DNA of 64,000 nt from Sympetrum striolatum (lineage: Eukaryota; Arthropoda; Insecta; Odonata; Libellulidae): NCBI GenBank assembly GCA_947579665.1, contig OX388350.1, positions 86,509,152 through 86,573,151 on the forward strand, written 5' to 3'. Made by a program: the position numbers and the translations under genes. How positions within the stretch are numbered: the stretch's first letter is position 1; the number at the start of each line of letters is the position of its first letter. This document shows positions 49,062 through 62,568 of the stretch, one piece after another. A model generated the notes under the pieces. That model saw only the letters and a list, made by a program, of their open reading frames with translations. It made no database searches and was not told the origin of the DNA.

Positions 49062-52000
49062 AAATTCCCCATTCCCTTCTAAAATATATAATACAAAAAC
49101 TTACAAAAATTACACGGTCAAACAATACGTATTAACAAACGATCTGATTTTAACTGGAATATAATATCAAGAAATATCACTAAAAAGAATTTTTATTTTC
49201 TCTAAATTTCAATATGTACGACCGTCTATATGCATAAGTTATCTCCGTAAGAAGATAGAGGAATAATCGTTTTTTATTATTTATTTTTTAATTTCATCGT
49301 TACGTCTATTCACTATACTGTTCTATATCTTATCATTAGCTTTTTCGTTCAAAGTGCGGCATACAATCGTGTACCATAATGTTATACGTTTCTCCTTACA
49401 AATTTTATATTTCATATAACTGCAGCTATACTTTCCAAATCTTAGAGTAATATTTGTGAAGAGAATGATGTAAACGGTTGCGTTTCGTAGCAGCGTATTT
49501 ACATTGTCTTGCAACTGCGCAAGCATTCCAGATCCCAGAAAACACACGTTCGCGTTATCTTTGTCATGAAAATAATATGCATCGCTCTATTTATCCTGGG
49601 TCGTATTAACTCCATTCTGTCGACATCTGGAGGAAGTCATTCAGATGATAATGCGTTTCCTTGGGAAGCTTTTTCTAGCCGAGACCTCGCCATTAAAATA
49701 AATATTTTCTTTCTATTTATACCATCTTCTGCCAAAGATTGCTTTTCCCATCACCGCCACTTCCATGTGCTCATCCCCTTCGAATTCCGTACACATCTCA
49801 ACACGCTAATGCCCTCACCTTAACTTTCCCTTCCGGCACTCTCGCCTTTGCTCGTCACTTTAACTTCCTGTCTCTCCTTTCCCTTCTTTCCTCCTCACTC
49901 TCACAAGTGCACATTCTCCATAAAAGGAATGAGCTGAGAAATTTAACTTTATTTATCCAGGTATATGTAGAAGTAAATTTAGTGGCATTATATATTTTGG
50001 ATAGCAGTTAAGGCTATGAAACGGTTAATACAATCATTTTGAAAAAGAGAGGGTTTTAGTACAACATTTCATAATTCATTGTTTTAACATTTGGTAAGAT
50101 TTGAGCTTCCCATTAAATTTGACTTTCTTCAAGTAGTTTATTATTATAAATAGCATTTATTCACATAAATCCCTCGTTTTAAACATTAAAGGCTTGCTTC
50201 GCTTCTTCCCCACTCCTTTTACGACCTCTACTTCACCTCATCATTAACTTACCCTCTTCTCTCTCACTTTGTGGCTTTTGTTGTCCTTAGAAACCGTTGT
50301 TTATAGCTCTCCGAGGTGATGGTGTTGAATAATGATGATCGGTGAATAATAAGCAAGCCGTGAAAGGTAAAATTATGGGGCGAATTCGGAAGTGAGAGTG
50401 AGTGACAAAGTTCTATGAAAATATAAATTCTTCGAACGACTATATTTTTTTCGGAAACTTCGTTCCTTAAACTTGAATTCGTCACGATAATGGAACTCAT
50501 GCCATTTTGGTCGATCTTGTCTGTAAATGACTTATCGTTAGTTAGTTAAGTTGGAATTTATCCATAATTTATAGAAATACTGTAATAAAAATCTACGATT
50601 CATAGAAAAATAATTTATTTATTTGTTACTAATTTGTCATCTCAGTCGAATATACTGTTTTGGTTTTAGCATGAATACAATTCAAATATATATTCTATTT
50701 AAGGGTATTTTGCAAGGATATAATCCATTAAAGATTTACTAAATCGGAATAACCAAAACAAGGCGCAGCACAGAAATTAATTCTACAGGAATCTCCACAG
50801 GGTGCATGGTAAATCAGATTTTGTGGTAAACTATTACACGCCAGTGTACGTTACTGAAAATTTGTTTTGCTTACAGCGTTCAACTTGATAAAAGTTATTA
50901 TCAGAATAAGGCAAGGATGATCGTTTTCTGTAAAGTGAATCGACATATTCTTAATACTTCTGTAGCAGTAAATGTATAATGAGCAGGCTGATAATTTTAT
51001 AAGTGAGATTCAAAATATGATTTAAAATATAAATAGAGGAATATATTTTATCAACCCTGTCGCAAGCCAATTCCCCTGGAGAGGTTTCTTTATTAATTCC
51101 TTCATTGCGAGGACTGTAAATATTACAAACTCTGATTATGAGATTTAATTGCAAAATTTGGTAGCGAAGGAGCACAAACCGCACGCGATGCGTTTTGGAT
51201 TACCGCGTCCATCAAATTGAGATTAAGTTTCATTTCATCGACACTGACGGCAATCAAATCGACACTTATTTACAGAAAAAGACCGCCAAATTGTCTTCTT
51301 TGTATTGTGTCACTATCAATAAACACTCAATTAATTTATTAATGAACTTAACTTCAAGGAATTGAGTATGCACACGTAAGGAGTGCTGTTGATCGACGAA
51401 GAATTGGTGAGATTTAGTCTATAAATGCATGTAGAAAAGCGGTGAAGTGCACAATGATTAAACGTGGGGAACTGACAAAAATACGAGAAAGGCTTTTTAT
51501 ATATGGCAGTTTTCCTCTTTCCATAAACATAATTTAAAATCTTGTACGTGTTCACTGATCTCATAGCACTATAAATATTTAATAAAATAGCAACTGAATA
51601 GGAAATAAGACGTTTCTGAAAATAACAGAGCGATCAACCAATTATATCAAGAGTAAAGTACCCAAAATAGCCATTTGTAAATGTTCTTGGCTAATCGAAA
51701 GTATATTGATTGAAGACTAGGAATTAAAGGATGAATTGTAAACAAATCTCAATATAAACCGTAAAAAGACGAGTAAATTGCCATGGCTTAGATTATCTTT
51801 AATGGACAAGTATTGGTCACAAACATTAAGAGGATGTTTTGTTAAAATTTTAAACAACCGGGTATTTCATAAATAACCGAGCGTCTTGTTTCAAGTGATT
51901 GTGGAAGCATTTTCCCCCCAAGATCATATGTGGCCGTTGCTGTATGATGTCGACGTCTCTAACACACAGTGTTGTATATAGAATACCAAAACCAAGTTCT

Positions 52001-54730
52001 CACACTGATCTGGAATATCGTGTTCGAGTTGTATTTATGTATGAAGAAAACGATAATGAAAATCAAACGCTGTCGAAAATAAATGCTGTTCAAACTGAGA
52101 ATGGAATGCTAAAGGAGGCAATTTTTCAGATTAAGGCTCTTCTCTTCAGAGTAATCTTTCCGTGTTAATCAACCTTCCCGACTCATTTGGAATTCAATTT
52201 CCATCGATCGGCAAACAGCGGATATTAGCGTATCTAATCTACGGAGGTGCTTGGTTTGAGAAACCCTTTTCTATTGAAGTGCTGCGCAAATATTTCCCTC
52301 CATTACTCTCTTCCCCCAAATCTTGGGGTTAATCAACCTTAGGATTTGATTGGGAAACCATTTTGATCTCATTGAGGAAATGTCAGGAAATTATGTTCCG
52401 ACTCAGTTCTACCATTCGTGATGTTTCGTGACCGAGGAGCTTATCTTATTGCTCTACGTAGAAGAAATTATCCCATCCAACGCTTCAAAGAAAAAATGAA
52501 CATCCCCATAAGGTTTTCAATAATTTAAAGGGATGAGACATTCATTGGTTTCCAGAAGATCTGAAACTGATGCAACATATCCTGAATTGTAAGGATGTTG
52601 AAATAATTGAGGCAGATAAATTTCTTAATCCTAATATTTATTTTCCCATTTCTTCGTCTTAGTTCATTTTTGATGCTGTGTTATTAAAAAAAATACTTTA
52701 TAGCTCATGAATATCGTTTATTTTTTATTCTTTTGGCATGCGACATTATGTATTTATATATTTTAATTCCTTCATCACAAGTTCCTGCACCTACCTGTTG
52801 TTTATTATACTTAATATTAATAACAATACTAATATTATAAAAAGTATATAGGTATCCTAACCTTTACACAAAAATTTCATAGTACAATATATATATCTTT
52901 GAAAGTAGTTATTTTTATGGAGATACCAACAATATCAAATGTTTGAGAATAAAATGTAGTTTTATAGATATCCGATTCCCTGCGTTATGTGCCTGTATTC
53001 TACAAATTGAGAGGATGAGGTAAAATGGGGAATACCTCAGCTTAAAAAACGTGAACGATTTCCTTAGGTTGTCAGAAGTATAATTTTAGCAGTACCGATA
53101 TCAATTTCCCATAATTTTGACTTTTTTACCTTTCTTTTCATTTGGTCCCTTTCATATTGATCATTTTTCGTCCTTTGCGAGAAATCCCTTTTACATTCCA
53201 ATGAACCAATTTGAATTTTTATGCAGCAAAGTTTTCATTCTCTCGTAAACGTTCATTGCCAATGCTTTAGTGGGATAGAGGCTGGAAAAGGAAAGAATGC
53301 TTCTTTTCTCCTCATAAAGAAAATATTATAGGAAAACTTTAAGAAGAGAAACTTCAAAAAAGATGGGGTTTTCACAGCCGAACAAAGGAATACAACGGCG
53401 AAAAAGAAACAGACAAAGAAGAAGCGATTCGAAAAAAAAACGGTAAGGAAGTTGTCAGATATGAAGGGGGCGGTGAATACCTCTCCTTCTCAAACAGAGT
53501 TTTAAATCTCGGAACGGTGACTTGTTTTAGCATAAAAAAAACAAAACGAAAATGGACGAAAGGTATCGCGGACAAGTCACTGAGAAATCTTCTCATTCAA
53601 AGTCTCAACTAGAGCGTCCTCAGACTTCAAGGCTTTTCGGATATCGGATACATCGTATTTTTCTTGCACCCTGTTTTGATTCGCTAGGACTAGAAAATGG
53701 CGAACAATAGAGGTGCACTCAAGTAGAGGTGTACCTGCGACGGCTACACTTTATTTTCCATTTAAACTTGGGGAAAGAGGCTTACATAGTCATCCTTAGA
53801 TTACTTGCATTCTTCTTTTATGTTAAGAGTCAAATTTGTTTCGTACTTTGGTTAAAATGAATATTTTTCATAATTTTTACATACCCGCATTAAAGTAACT
53901 ATCCTATTAAAGTAGCTCACCAGGATCAATTTAACTGGCATTAAGTCATTGGTGAAAAGCTTATTCAGTATTAAGTATTATGATGCTACTGATTTTTATT
54001 CTCACAATTAACTTTTAATCGTATCAGTTTGATATAATATTTAAAAAATCAGGAATCTACAGATATAAAGTACGGGTACAATTACTGAAATACAGGTGTT
54101 GCTAAATTATTTTTAGTTACCATCGTTACTGATTGGTAAATCTAAAAGTGATTAAGAAGTTAAAATGGGAACAGAAACTAGAATATAAAAAAAGAGTTTC
54201 CTGCTCGGCTCCTACTTCATTCCTCCTTTTCATATCGTTTCTGACTGTTTTTTATGACAATGAAAACCGTTTACCATGAATATTCTTTCATATAATAAAC
54301 TATTATTATAGATAAACATATATAATTATTTATATATACATATACTATTATTTATAAATAAACATATATAAATGATATAGCATAAACGAAGTTTAAGACT
54401 TTGATGCTCTGAAATTTAAAACTTTTGTGGGTTGTTGCCTCAGCAAATGGTCGTGAATAGAGATTCATGTATCGTAACATCAACATTATGGGAAAGTAGC
54501 TGAGTCTGCAGAAATTGAATGGCATTTTGCAGCGTTTACAAACTTCAGGCACACCGGTTACGTTTTGATATGCTGATTCCGCATAATCCTGCAAGATCAT
54601 AAACAAGCGTAGCGTATGTACAGCTTCATATTTTTAATTATGAAATATGAGGAAAGTGTCCTCGAATCATGTTCTTAGGACTACCTTAGTGTTATAACTA
54701 ATAATTGATTGCTGCTCCTAATTCACTCAA
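49062..54730. other. No gene recognised; pyrimidine and purine blocks
   Basis: Blocks at 49730-49920 (pyrimidine-rich) and 53330-53600 (purine-rich) interrupt AT-rich DNA. A frame from ATG 49566 begins with a hydrophobic, signal-like MKIICIALFIL but has no donor or domain after it. A frame at 51899-52168 has no recognisable content. AT repeats occur around 54300-54370. Confidence 0.45.
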
Positions 54731-54871
54731 TATAAATAGAGACACCGCAACTGTAAGCTCAAAATACTCTTCAACATGGAAACTATTCTCGCGAACAATA
54801 AGCAAGTCGTTAGTAACAAGTGGATTGCTATTCGGCAGCTAATACATGCAAATCATATATTGAACTCTTAG
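54731..54871 (+). promoter_or_regulatory. TATA box followed by a 31-codon frame
   Basis: TATAAATAGAGAC starts at 54731. A TCA initiator-like A lies 30 bp downstream (54761), the usual TATA-to-start distance. An ATG at 54776 opens a frame ending at 54871 (begins METILANNKQ). The product resembles nothing known. The arrangement is promoter-like, but the initiator is weak and the peptide may be meaningless. Confidence 0.2.
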
Positions 54872-57454
54872 ATATTAGAAGGGAATAAGTAATCTTATGA
54901 ACTTTGCAAATGCTAATAATATAACGTATTTATTCAGCATATTACGCTAAGGAACTCAGTTTTTAAGAGAAAAACTCAAGTGAGTGAGAAAAACTTTGTT
55001 TGCACTTGCACACATTGATTATTTCCCTCTTAACTTGAAATCATCCAATTGCTTTATAACGACGAGTAGGTGGAAACGGGTAATCCATGCTGATTCCGAT
55101 ATGCTAGGTCAGCAACTAGCTTTGAAAACTTTTCATTCAAAGAATACGGAACACAAGCTTCGAATTCATTATATTGTGAATAAAAATACTATAATTTACA
55201 TTTTGATGTATTGAGTTACTTTATTTTGTCTCCTTTAATATGAAAACGTCACAACTTTTGCGCTAATTGAACGATTTATATCTATGATATTAGATTTAAG
55301 CTTCAATTATTTTCACTTAACTTATTAACTCTCACAAATTTTAGAAACAAATAGTTCACTTGGAGCGTTACTTCATATTCTCTAATATTTACGTAGTTAT
55401 TAGGCGTTCCGGATTATTTTTCCTCGATATGTAATCTAATTAACTCAAGCTACTTAACGTTTAAATTTACAGTTGACACTCTAAGAAAAATTTTTACTTT
55501 TTATGTTAAGAAAAGGTTATCATTTGCCAATTTTGTTATCTTTACTGTCGTCGATGGAGGAATCTTTACTTGTTTTAAATAAAGCTTTTCCCTTACCAAA
55601 CACTATGGATAGGAGTCGCAGCTATTTATGAATATTTATTATCTTCCATTCTAAATTACATCCTTCCGCTAGTGCCTCATTCCTCTACAATTTCCTCCCC
55701 TTTCATTATAATCCTCACATCGCTCGAATTCCATTCTAACCACGCTTTAGGTGTTTGCGTGGGCAACGTAAAGCATCCTGTTTGGACGACACGTCCCTCG
55801 GTTGCCTTGGGAACGCCGCCTTAACTGCGCCACTGTATTTGAGCTATCCTCTCCGGTCAGCGCTCAAAAAACGATTCCCAGGAAAAAATGAGAGTTGATT
55901 GCCTCTCTGCAAGAAGATGCTGCTGGAGATCTCTCATCTGTTTCCACGAACTTGTCTTTCCCACGCCCTTAAGTACCTAATCGCGTTTCACGTATCAATA
56001 CTCGTTACGAGTTTGGTTTCTCCCTCACTTCCTCTGCTGTTTACGATCCCGAGTTTCCAGAACAACGGTGACCTTTATACGGGTTTCTTCTCTCCTTGGC
56101 AAAGCATATAACTCTCTGATACAGCCCCACTGGGAAGCTGAATAAAAACACCACCAGTGCAAATAAATAACACCACTGAGGTGAAATCCTATTAAAGTGT
56201 TAAAAAGAGTTCAAACTTAACGATTCCATGGCAAAAAATAAACAGAAATATCGAGAGGAATCAATGATAGGATGGAAATAGAGTCATTCGTAGAGTATAA
56301 ATGAAGAAAAAATTCCAGTAGAATGTGACTTTTATAATTAATTGTCCAAAAAAGTTTTGCGATAGTACAAGTCTTGCAATTAATATGCTCTTTCAAACAT
56401 ATCATTCTCTTGAAACCAATCGAATCTCGGAAGAAATTACCCAATTACCCCTGTTATGTAGAAGCCATGCTTAACAAGCTCATTACACTTAAATAATAAA
56501 TGGACTCCGTGAAAAATTCTGCTATTCTGACAAAAATCCGATTCGTTATTCAATAAACATGGTATTTTCTTATAAAATTGAAGAACACCAGTTATTAGTA
56601 AATTTTAAGTGTTTTTCTTTTACCAGTCTTCCTTTAGTATACACCTACCCCAGAAGATGATTGCTTGATCATCAAAAAAGGTATCAGATTCTTCTCAGAT
56701 TGGCAATCTTTTTCCTGAGTTCTCCGACCAAAGCCTCAAACTCTCGTGCGCCAATGTAATAACAGCTTATATTTCTACTTTAAAATGTTACTGGGCGGCT
56801 ATCCTTCCTACAGAGGAACACTTTATAATAATATTTATTATTCGTCTTTTTGTTAGGCATATTTTAGTCAATGTTTATTCAACGAGGAAACTTTATAAGT
56901 ATTTTCCTCGTATAAGTCCAACGATTTTACACTTTCTGACGGATTTATTCGAAGTAAGATCCTAGCAAAATGTCTGGAGACATATAGGAGCCACAGTAAA
57001 AAATTTCAATGGTAATATTGAAAGATGTCAGACTTGTTTGTAACTGGTTCCACGTTACAAGAATTGGGTTGAAAAACCAGAGTAATATTCTACTACCCTA
57101 TGACGATTTTCACATTCCCACTGTGAACCCTTCAAACTTGCTCACCAGGACAAGCGGAAATCTGAGGAGGATACTCGAATGTTGACATCAGTCAAATGAT
57201 GACTCGCCACGGTTTCTTTTGGAGGATTTGGAACGTGAATGAGGAGAGGATGCGAGCAATCCTAAGCGTCCGTTTGTAACAGCCTCATTCCGCACAGTGC
57301 TGCGATGGGGGTGATTCCTGAGTCCTCCGTGAATTCGATTCATTAAAATTACGTTTAGCATGCATTTTCTTCGTGGTTTGTATTCCTGGCCACTGCCGAT
57401 TTCGTCAGTTAATCACTTCTCATGATTTTTGAGTTTTTAGTGCGTTGATTGGCA
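54872..57454. other. No gene recognised; GC-richer block at 55.74-56.11 kb
   Basis: The block at 55740-56110 is GC- and pyrimidine-richer than its surroundings, with X-box-like sites near its left side and a compositional 70-codon frame. Another balanced patch occurs at 57120-57340. No exon or element was identified. Confidence 0.5.
55754..55814. promoter_or_regulatory. Strong plus weak X-box-like sites
   Basis: GTTGCCTTGGGAAC at 55801-55814 matches the X-box at 12 of 14 positions. TTTGCGTGGGCAAC at 55754-55767 matches at 10 of 14. The two are 47 bp apart start to start, similar to the 39 bp spacing of the pair at 29.8 kb. Confidence 0.3.
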
Positions 57455-57484
57455 GTAACTTTACTGTAAGTAACTTTACTGTAA
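57455..57484 (+). repeat. Exact 15 bp tandem duplication
   Basis: GTAACTTTACTGTAA occurs twice in direct succession. It is a simple local duplication. Confidence 0.9.
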
Positions 57485-59560
57485 TCGCCTCGATTCCTTC
57501 ATTGGGTATTTAATATTTCCCTGTTGAACTACATGTTTTGAACGTGATTAAATTATTTGGCTTTTCTCGGATGTTGCCACAATCCCTCAATGGATTTTCC
57601 ATTTAAAATCACGGTGCAACGGAGGCACTGCTCATCCAATTTCAAGACCTCACCCAAATCCAATTGTGCTTTCAGCTTAGGCGACCTCTTAGCCACTCAG
57701 TCGAAGAGCAACGTTGCCCCCCCACGGATGTCCGCACTCCTGGGTTAATTGAGTAAGACGACTCTGCTGCGGCCACTTTGAACGCATCCAGCTTCTAAAG
57801 ATTAACGTCACGTACCACGCCGTGAATCACCAATACGAAATGTGCATTGCGGTTTTGCTAACCTAACCTTCCTTGCACTGACTAACGAATTGAACTTTAA
57901 GCCAACGTTAACTAACGAAGCCGGAAACGTTACTGAAGATCGTTATGGAAAGTAAGAAGCGAAATGTTTCATAGAAAATATGGATGAAAAACAAATAATT
58001 GCTACCGGAATTAAAACCTAAATACAAACTTATTTGCATTGAAAGGTAAATAAATAAATTCTGTGAAAATTAAACAAATCTGCGATATTAAGTAAATATT
58101 TCCATTTAAAGTAAATAATCGCATGTTTACTTAAAAAATATTCGTGAGTAAAGTATTTAAAGTATATTGTTGTCAGCAGAAAGGTTGGTCGAGGCCTCGA
58201 CTATTAGCACTTACCAAATTATTTGATAAAATTTTAGTCACCAAAAATATATCCATTTTATTAATAATTTCGAACCGACCCATTTAAATGACATAACTTC
58301 GATCTCATTCACGAAACAAATGAATAGATCGTTAAACGCCTATTTTTTACGAGTTCGTTACTTTCAAGTAAGACCTACTTAGAGAATTTACAAAGTACCT
58401 GAGAATCTAGCTATGTTTCCGGAGTCAATATTTGGCTCGTATTTTCATTCATAGTTTAGTTTGAAAAATCGTAGATTCATTTTCCAAATTTAGTTTTGGA
58501 ATTAGAAGTTTTTTGTATGATACACTAAAAGGTAATTTTCACTTCTAGCTTCATAAAGATGCACGCAAATGCTAATCTCAAAAGAGTCAGGTTATGTGCC
58601 GAGGTTCATATCGGGCTTCATATACTTTATAAATATTTTTATAGAAATTCGATTAGAAAAATAATATTTATTGAAAGGACAAAACGCAAAGGACTTGCGG
58701 AATCGTTGTAGTTTTGAGAATGCTAACTTTTACTATGTTTAAAATCGAATTTCCGTATCTCAAGCCTAGCCTTTGAAACTTCAGTTTGTTTATTTCACCA
58801 TAGTTTGAAGGAAAAGTATAGATTTTTAATAAATTCTTTTGGTTTTAAACAAAAGGGAGTTTTAGCACAAATATAAAAATATGCCCATGAATTGCATATT
58901 AAATTGGCCTTCATTATGATGAATCATGCAGCAATAAATCAGAGCAAATAGGGTTACAGGGAACAAAAAAGTAGGTTCCAGAAGATGAATTCTTTCGTTC
59001 ACGAAAAAAGGTTCGGTCAGGGAAACCTCTGCATGTTTTTTGCCCATTGGCATTTACCTGCCCTGTTTACGTAACGACCAGGGCTCCAATTAGTTAGCAC
59101 TAATTGAGTTGCCATGCACGCTGACGTACAGCGACGAGAAAAAGACACGAGAGTGTAAAAGGGTTTGCGTGTAAGTTTTGTTAGCCGTGATAGATAGTGC
59201 ACTTCCCACAACTCTTAATCGCTTCAATTTAAGCGAACAAGGCATTGACTGTCCGTTAGAGTATATTGCTTTTACATTTAATCACAGTAATCTCATTTAA
59301 TTATTCTCTGCCTGTTCTGATAAACAGAGCGTCAGGGGGTTAAATCTAATTTCATTGTAGTGAAAGCCTATAACAATTGTGACAATTCTTGCTTTTTTAT
59401 TTCTTTATACCAGTATTTCCCAGTCGGTGAGCCTCGGCGATGTGCTATTCCGTAATACCACATCGTCTAAGTAATCTATCTGAATGATGCGTACTATTCG
59501 AGGACAAATTGTTCTTCGAATTTGTCTATACAAATTTGTTTTACTTTGCCAGATGTAGAC
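57485..59560. other. No gene or repeat recognised
   Basis: Balanced composition to about 57950, then AT-rich. Short frames only, with no structural signal. Confidence 0.5.
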
Positions 59561-59599
59561 CTTAAACCTACTCCCTTGTATAATGGGAGTAGGTTTAAG
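59561..59599. repeat. Perfect 15 bp hairpin
   Basis: CTTAAACCTACTCCC at 59561-59575 is followed after 9 bp (TTGTATAAT) by its exact reverse complement, ending at 59599. The role is unknown. It may be a small inverted duplication or the core of a decayed palindrome. Confidence 0.9.
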
Positions 59600-60361
59600 A
59601 AATATCCTATTTCACACGTGTAGTATCTTTTTTCAATTGTAATTTAAAATGAAACTAATCCAGGTAGGTTGACTTTTTAATCACAAATTGTGCTTGATTA
59701 CACAGCACATAAATTACAATAAAAGGACTAATTTCGGAAAATTATGTCATCTTCCGGACAGGGAATTGTACGAAGGTATATATGAAGTAAAAGGAGGGAA
59801 GAAGGGAGAGGCAGTGATGTGGCAAAGGTGAAACATATTTGGCTAACGAATTCTTTGGTTACAAGAATCGTTCACCGGTGTTAATGACACTTTCCCCACA
59901 CTCACCCCCTCCTCCTTCCATCTCGATATATTGACTTTTTATAGCCTTTGCTTTTGTGGTTCGAGTCTCTGTCAAGTATGACACTTTCTTTTCCATTTGA
60001 TTCTTAAACTTCTAAAGTATTTTTTATTAGAGTATCCCTTTCCCTATAAACAGCAATAATTTGATATATATTCCAATATATTAGCTATTTATTCCAATTT
60101 GTATCATCAAGTCCCGCTCTAATATAATATATAACCCTCCACTACGCTATCTTTCATAGTACTTCTTTGCTTAATCTTTATCGCATCTCCGTAAGGTCTA
60201 CTAATTGTATTTTAAAACGTAGTTGTTGCTCTAAATATTTATGAATTACCTTCACCTCATCATTTGAGAAACTGACGCCTACCACCAGTCAAACGTGAAC
60301 AGGATATGAATCACAAAGGAAAGGGTAATTGCCGAGACATAATTGTTCAGTCACAGTTTTT
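59600..60361. other. No gene recognised
   Basis: AT-rich with a short purine-rich patch at 59780-59810. Nothing identifiable was seen. Confidence 0.5.
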
Positions 60362-60464
60362 TCTCGGTAGCCTAGTGGTTAAGGCAGCCTCCTGGATAGA
60401 GGAAGATCTCGGGTTCGATTCCCGGCCCAGTCAGACTTTTTTCAAGTCCGTTTTACCTTGGCAG
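60362..60464 (+). mobile_element. SINE-A, tRNA-derived copy
   Basis: A box TAGCCTAGTGGTTAAGGC and perfect B box GGTTCGATTCC (about 60412-60422), followed by CAGTCAGACTTTTTTCAAG and GTCCGTTTTACCTTGG. This is the body shared with the 31833 copy, from which it differs at about ten positions. The tail beyond 60464 is unlike the other copy, so the 3' end is uncertain. Confidence 0.85.
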
Positions 60465-61414
60465 GATATGAGTCATTCCGAATAAATGACGGATTGCTGT
60501 CTGTTTCACTCGGTCACGAGAATGAAGTAATTGGCGGAAGTAAATTGAGCAAATTCCATTATTTCCGATGCCATCTCCATACCTCATAATGTTCCATAAT
60601 GATAGCCTTAAATCGATAAAAGATGGCAAAATAGAATAAAATCAATGGCAAAAATTAGCTTGATGATCATTATTGGTCGTCGTTTCGTTAACTATGGTAT
60701 TGGTTCTAGAATCAATTTCCCAAAATACTGTAAGATTTTGATTAAATTGTATTTACACCGATTTGCGCCATCAGATCCTTTTGGGCAAACAACACGCTCA
60801 TCGCATTGCTTTGGTGATGTTTTATCACATCTCGGAATTTAAACTCTCAGCTGCTAATTGCATTAAAAGCGTAGTATCTATAAAATATTTCATCGAATTA
60901 CCTTGACTTCCTTGTACGGAACACTAACTCAAACTGCCAAACGAGGAGAAGACATGAGTACTTCCAATTAAGTTACGACTTATTGCGTGATTTTTTCGTC
61001 CACGAGCATAAAATAAACGGCTGTAGAAAGTGCATGGTTTTCTTGATTAAAAAGGTATACCCTTATCTCTGATAACCTCTCTACGTAGAGATAGTTTTAC
61101 CATATAATGATTTTACCTAAAGTCGACGAAAGGGAGCAAAACAGAGTTAAATGAATTGGAAAAATTTCTTGATTATTATTATCTTTGAATTATTTCGTAA
61201 TCTTTAGTGATGCTGATCGACAATCATGATGTAACGCATAATAAATAAATGTCGATAGAAGACAATAATGCTCTTTAGTTCAGAAGGTCATCTTCTGCAC
61301 ATTTCCTTATGTTCTCACTTTTTTCCCATTTCCCTATACTCTGTTTCAATGACTTTCGAAGTGATCCATCATCATTCAACTCTCGTTCCCTTTTCCTTTT
61401 CCCTCCTCCTTCTC
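60465..61414. other. No gene recognised
   Basis: Ordinary AT-rich sequence up to the minisatellite. No signal was seen. Confidence 0.5.
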
Positions 61415-61735
61415 TCTCCTCTTCCTCCCCCTCCCCTCCTTCTCTCTTCTCTTTCCCTCTCCTCCTTCTCTCTCCTCTTCCTCCCCCTCCCCTCCTTCTC
61501 TCTCCTCTTCCTCCCCCTTCCCTCCTTCTCTCTCCTCTTCCTCCCCCTCTCCTCCTTCTCTCTCCTCTTCCTCCCCCTCCCCTCCTTCTCTCTCCTCTTC
61601 CTCCCCCTCCCCTCCTTCTCCCTCCTCTTCCTCCCCCTCCCCTCCTTCTCTCTCCTCTTCCTCCCCCTCCCCTCCTTCTCTCTCCTCTTCCTCCCCCTCC
61701 CCTCCTTCTCTCTCCTCTTCCTCCCCTTCTCCTTT
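61415..61735 (+). repeat. 30 bp polypyrimidine minisatellite, about 11 units
   Basis: Units start at 61415, 61445 (a 26 bp variant) and then every 30 bp from 61471 to 61711. The unit reads TCTCCTCTTCC followed by TCCCCCTCCCCTCCTTCTC. Units are nearly identical, with isolated C/T changes. The plus strand is entirely C/T, so no stop codons arise, and long Ser/Pro/Leu/Phe frames run through it; these are by-products of composition. Homopyrimidine mirror character allows triplex (H-DNA) formation in principle. Confidence 0.97.
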
Positions 61736-62566
61736 TATTTCACGCCCTCACCAACTCATTTACCACTCCTTCCAACCGCACAATTTCCCTGTCTTCCATT
61801 TTCTCCTCTCAAACCACACGGTGCCTTCAAAGATTAACGAGTTTCCTTCTTTCCCTTCTTAATTACTTTCCTTTTCTTTCGCCATTCTTTTTTCGAATAT
61901 TTTCTTAATTTGAGCCGACACCCATTAGTTTTGCTTGAAAGATGAATAATATTCCGCAATTGATTTTTTATTTAGTAATTTTTGCAGTTACCGCGAGAAA
62001 GGTAAGGTTTAGGCCGAACAGAATATCGTTCTATCAAAGGTTTGAGTAGAAATTTTGTTACATGACATATTGCTTTTACCACTGTTAGTAAGTCTCTTTA
62101 CATTGATTGTATCTGTGACGTATAGATTGATACTAACTCTAGGTATACTTGATGGAAGGTTGTTTGGATACCCGTTAGTTACGGAGTGGAATAAGTTTTT
62201 TTGGGTTCGGCAGTAACGTTTATATTCCATTTTTTAGTGCATTCTAACGGAAGATAATGAAATGATTTCATCGGAGAAAGCTTTAAGTATAGCAACAAAA
62301 ATAAATTTCGAAACAGATTCTGAAATACGCTATTTTGATGTATTCTGCCATACCTAATAGATTGATGATTGCAGGATTCGTGAGTATTAGTGAGTCTTAG
62401 CAGGAATATCTAGGCTTAAATAATTATATCGAACTCAATTATCTTTAATTTTAAATTCGAATGTATTTCAAAGAAACTCTCGTAATTGATGAATCATGTA
62501 GGTACCCTATCAACGTCGACCGGCTACACAACTATTCAAGAGGAAATGTTTGAAACCTGTTAAAGG
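61736..62566. other. No gene recognised
   Basis: Pyrimidine-rich for about 150 bp after the minisatellite, then AT-rich. No exon or element was seen. Confidence 0.5.
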
Positions 62567-62568
62567 TA

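Noticed and set aside
49566..49823. Frame starting with a signal-like hydrophobic stretch (MKIICIALFIL)
   Set aside because: No splice donor, no conserved-looking cysteines and a compositional C-terminal half in a pyrimidine block; weaker than the 5968 candidate.
57858..57868. CTAACCTAACC, resembling the insect telomere repeat
   Set aside because: Only two units; no array.
61268..61908. Two long overlapping reading frames (189 and 199 codons) rich in Ser, Pro, Leu and Phe
   Set aside because: They run through the pure C/T minisatellite, where no stop codon can form; the repeat is the explanation.
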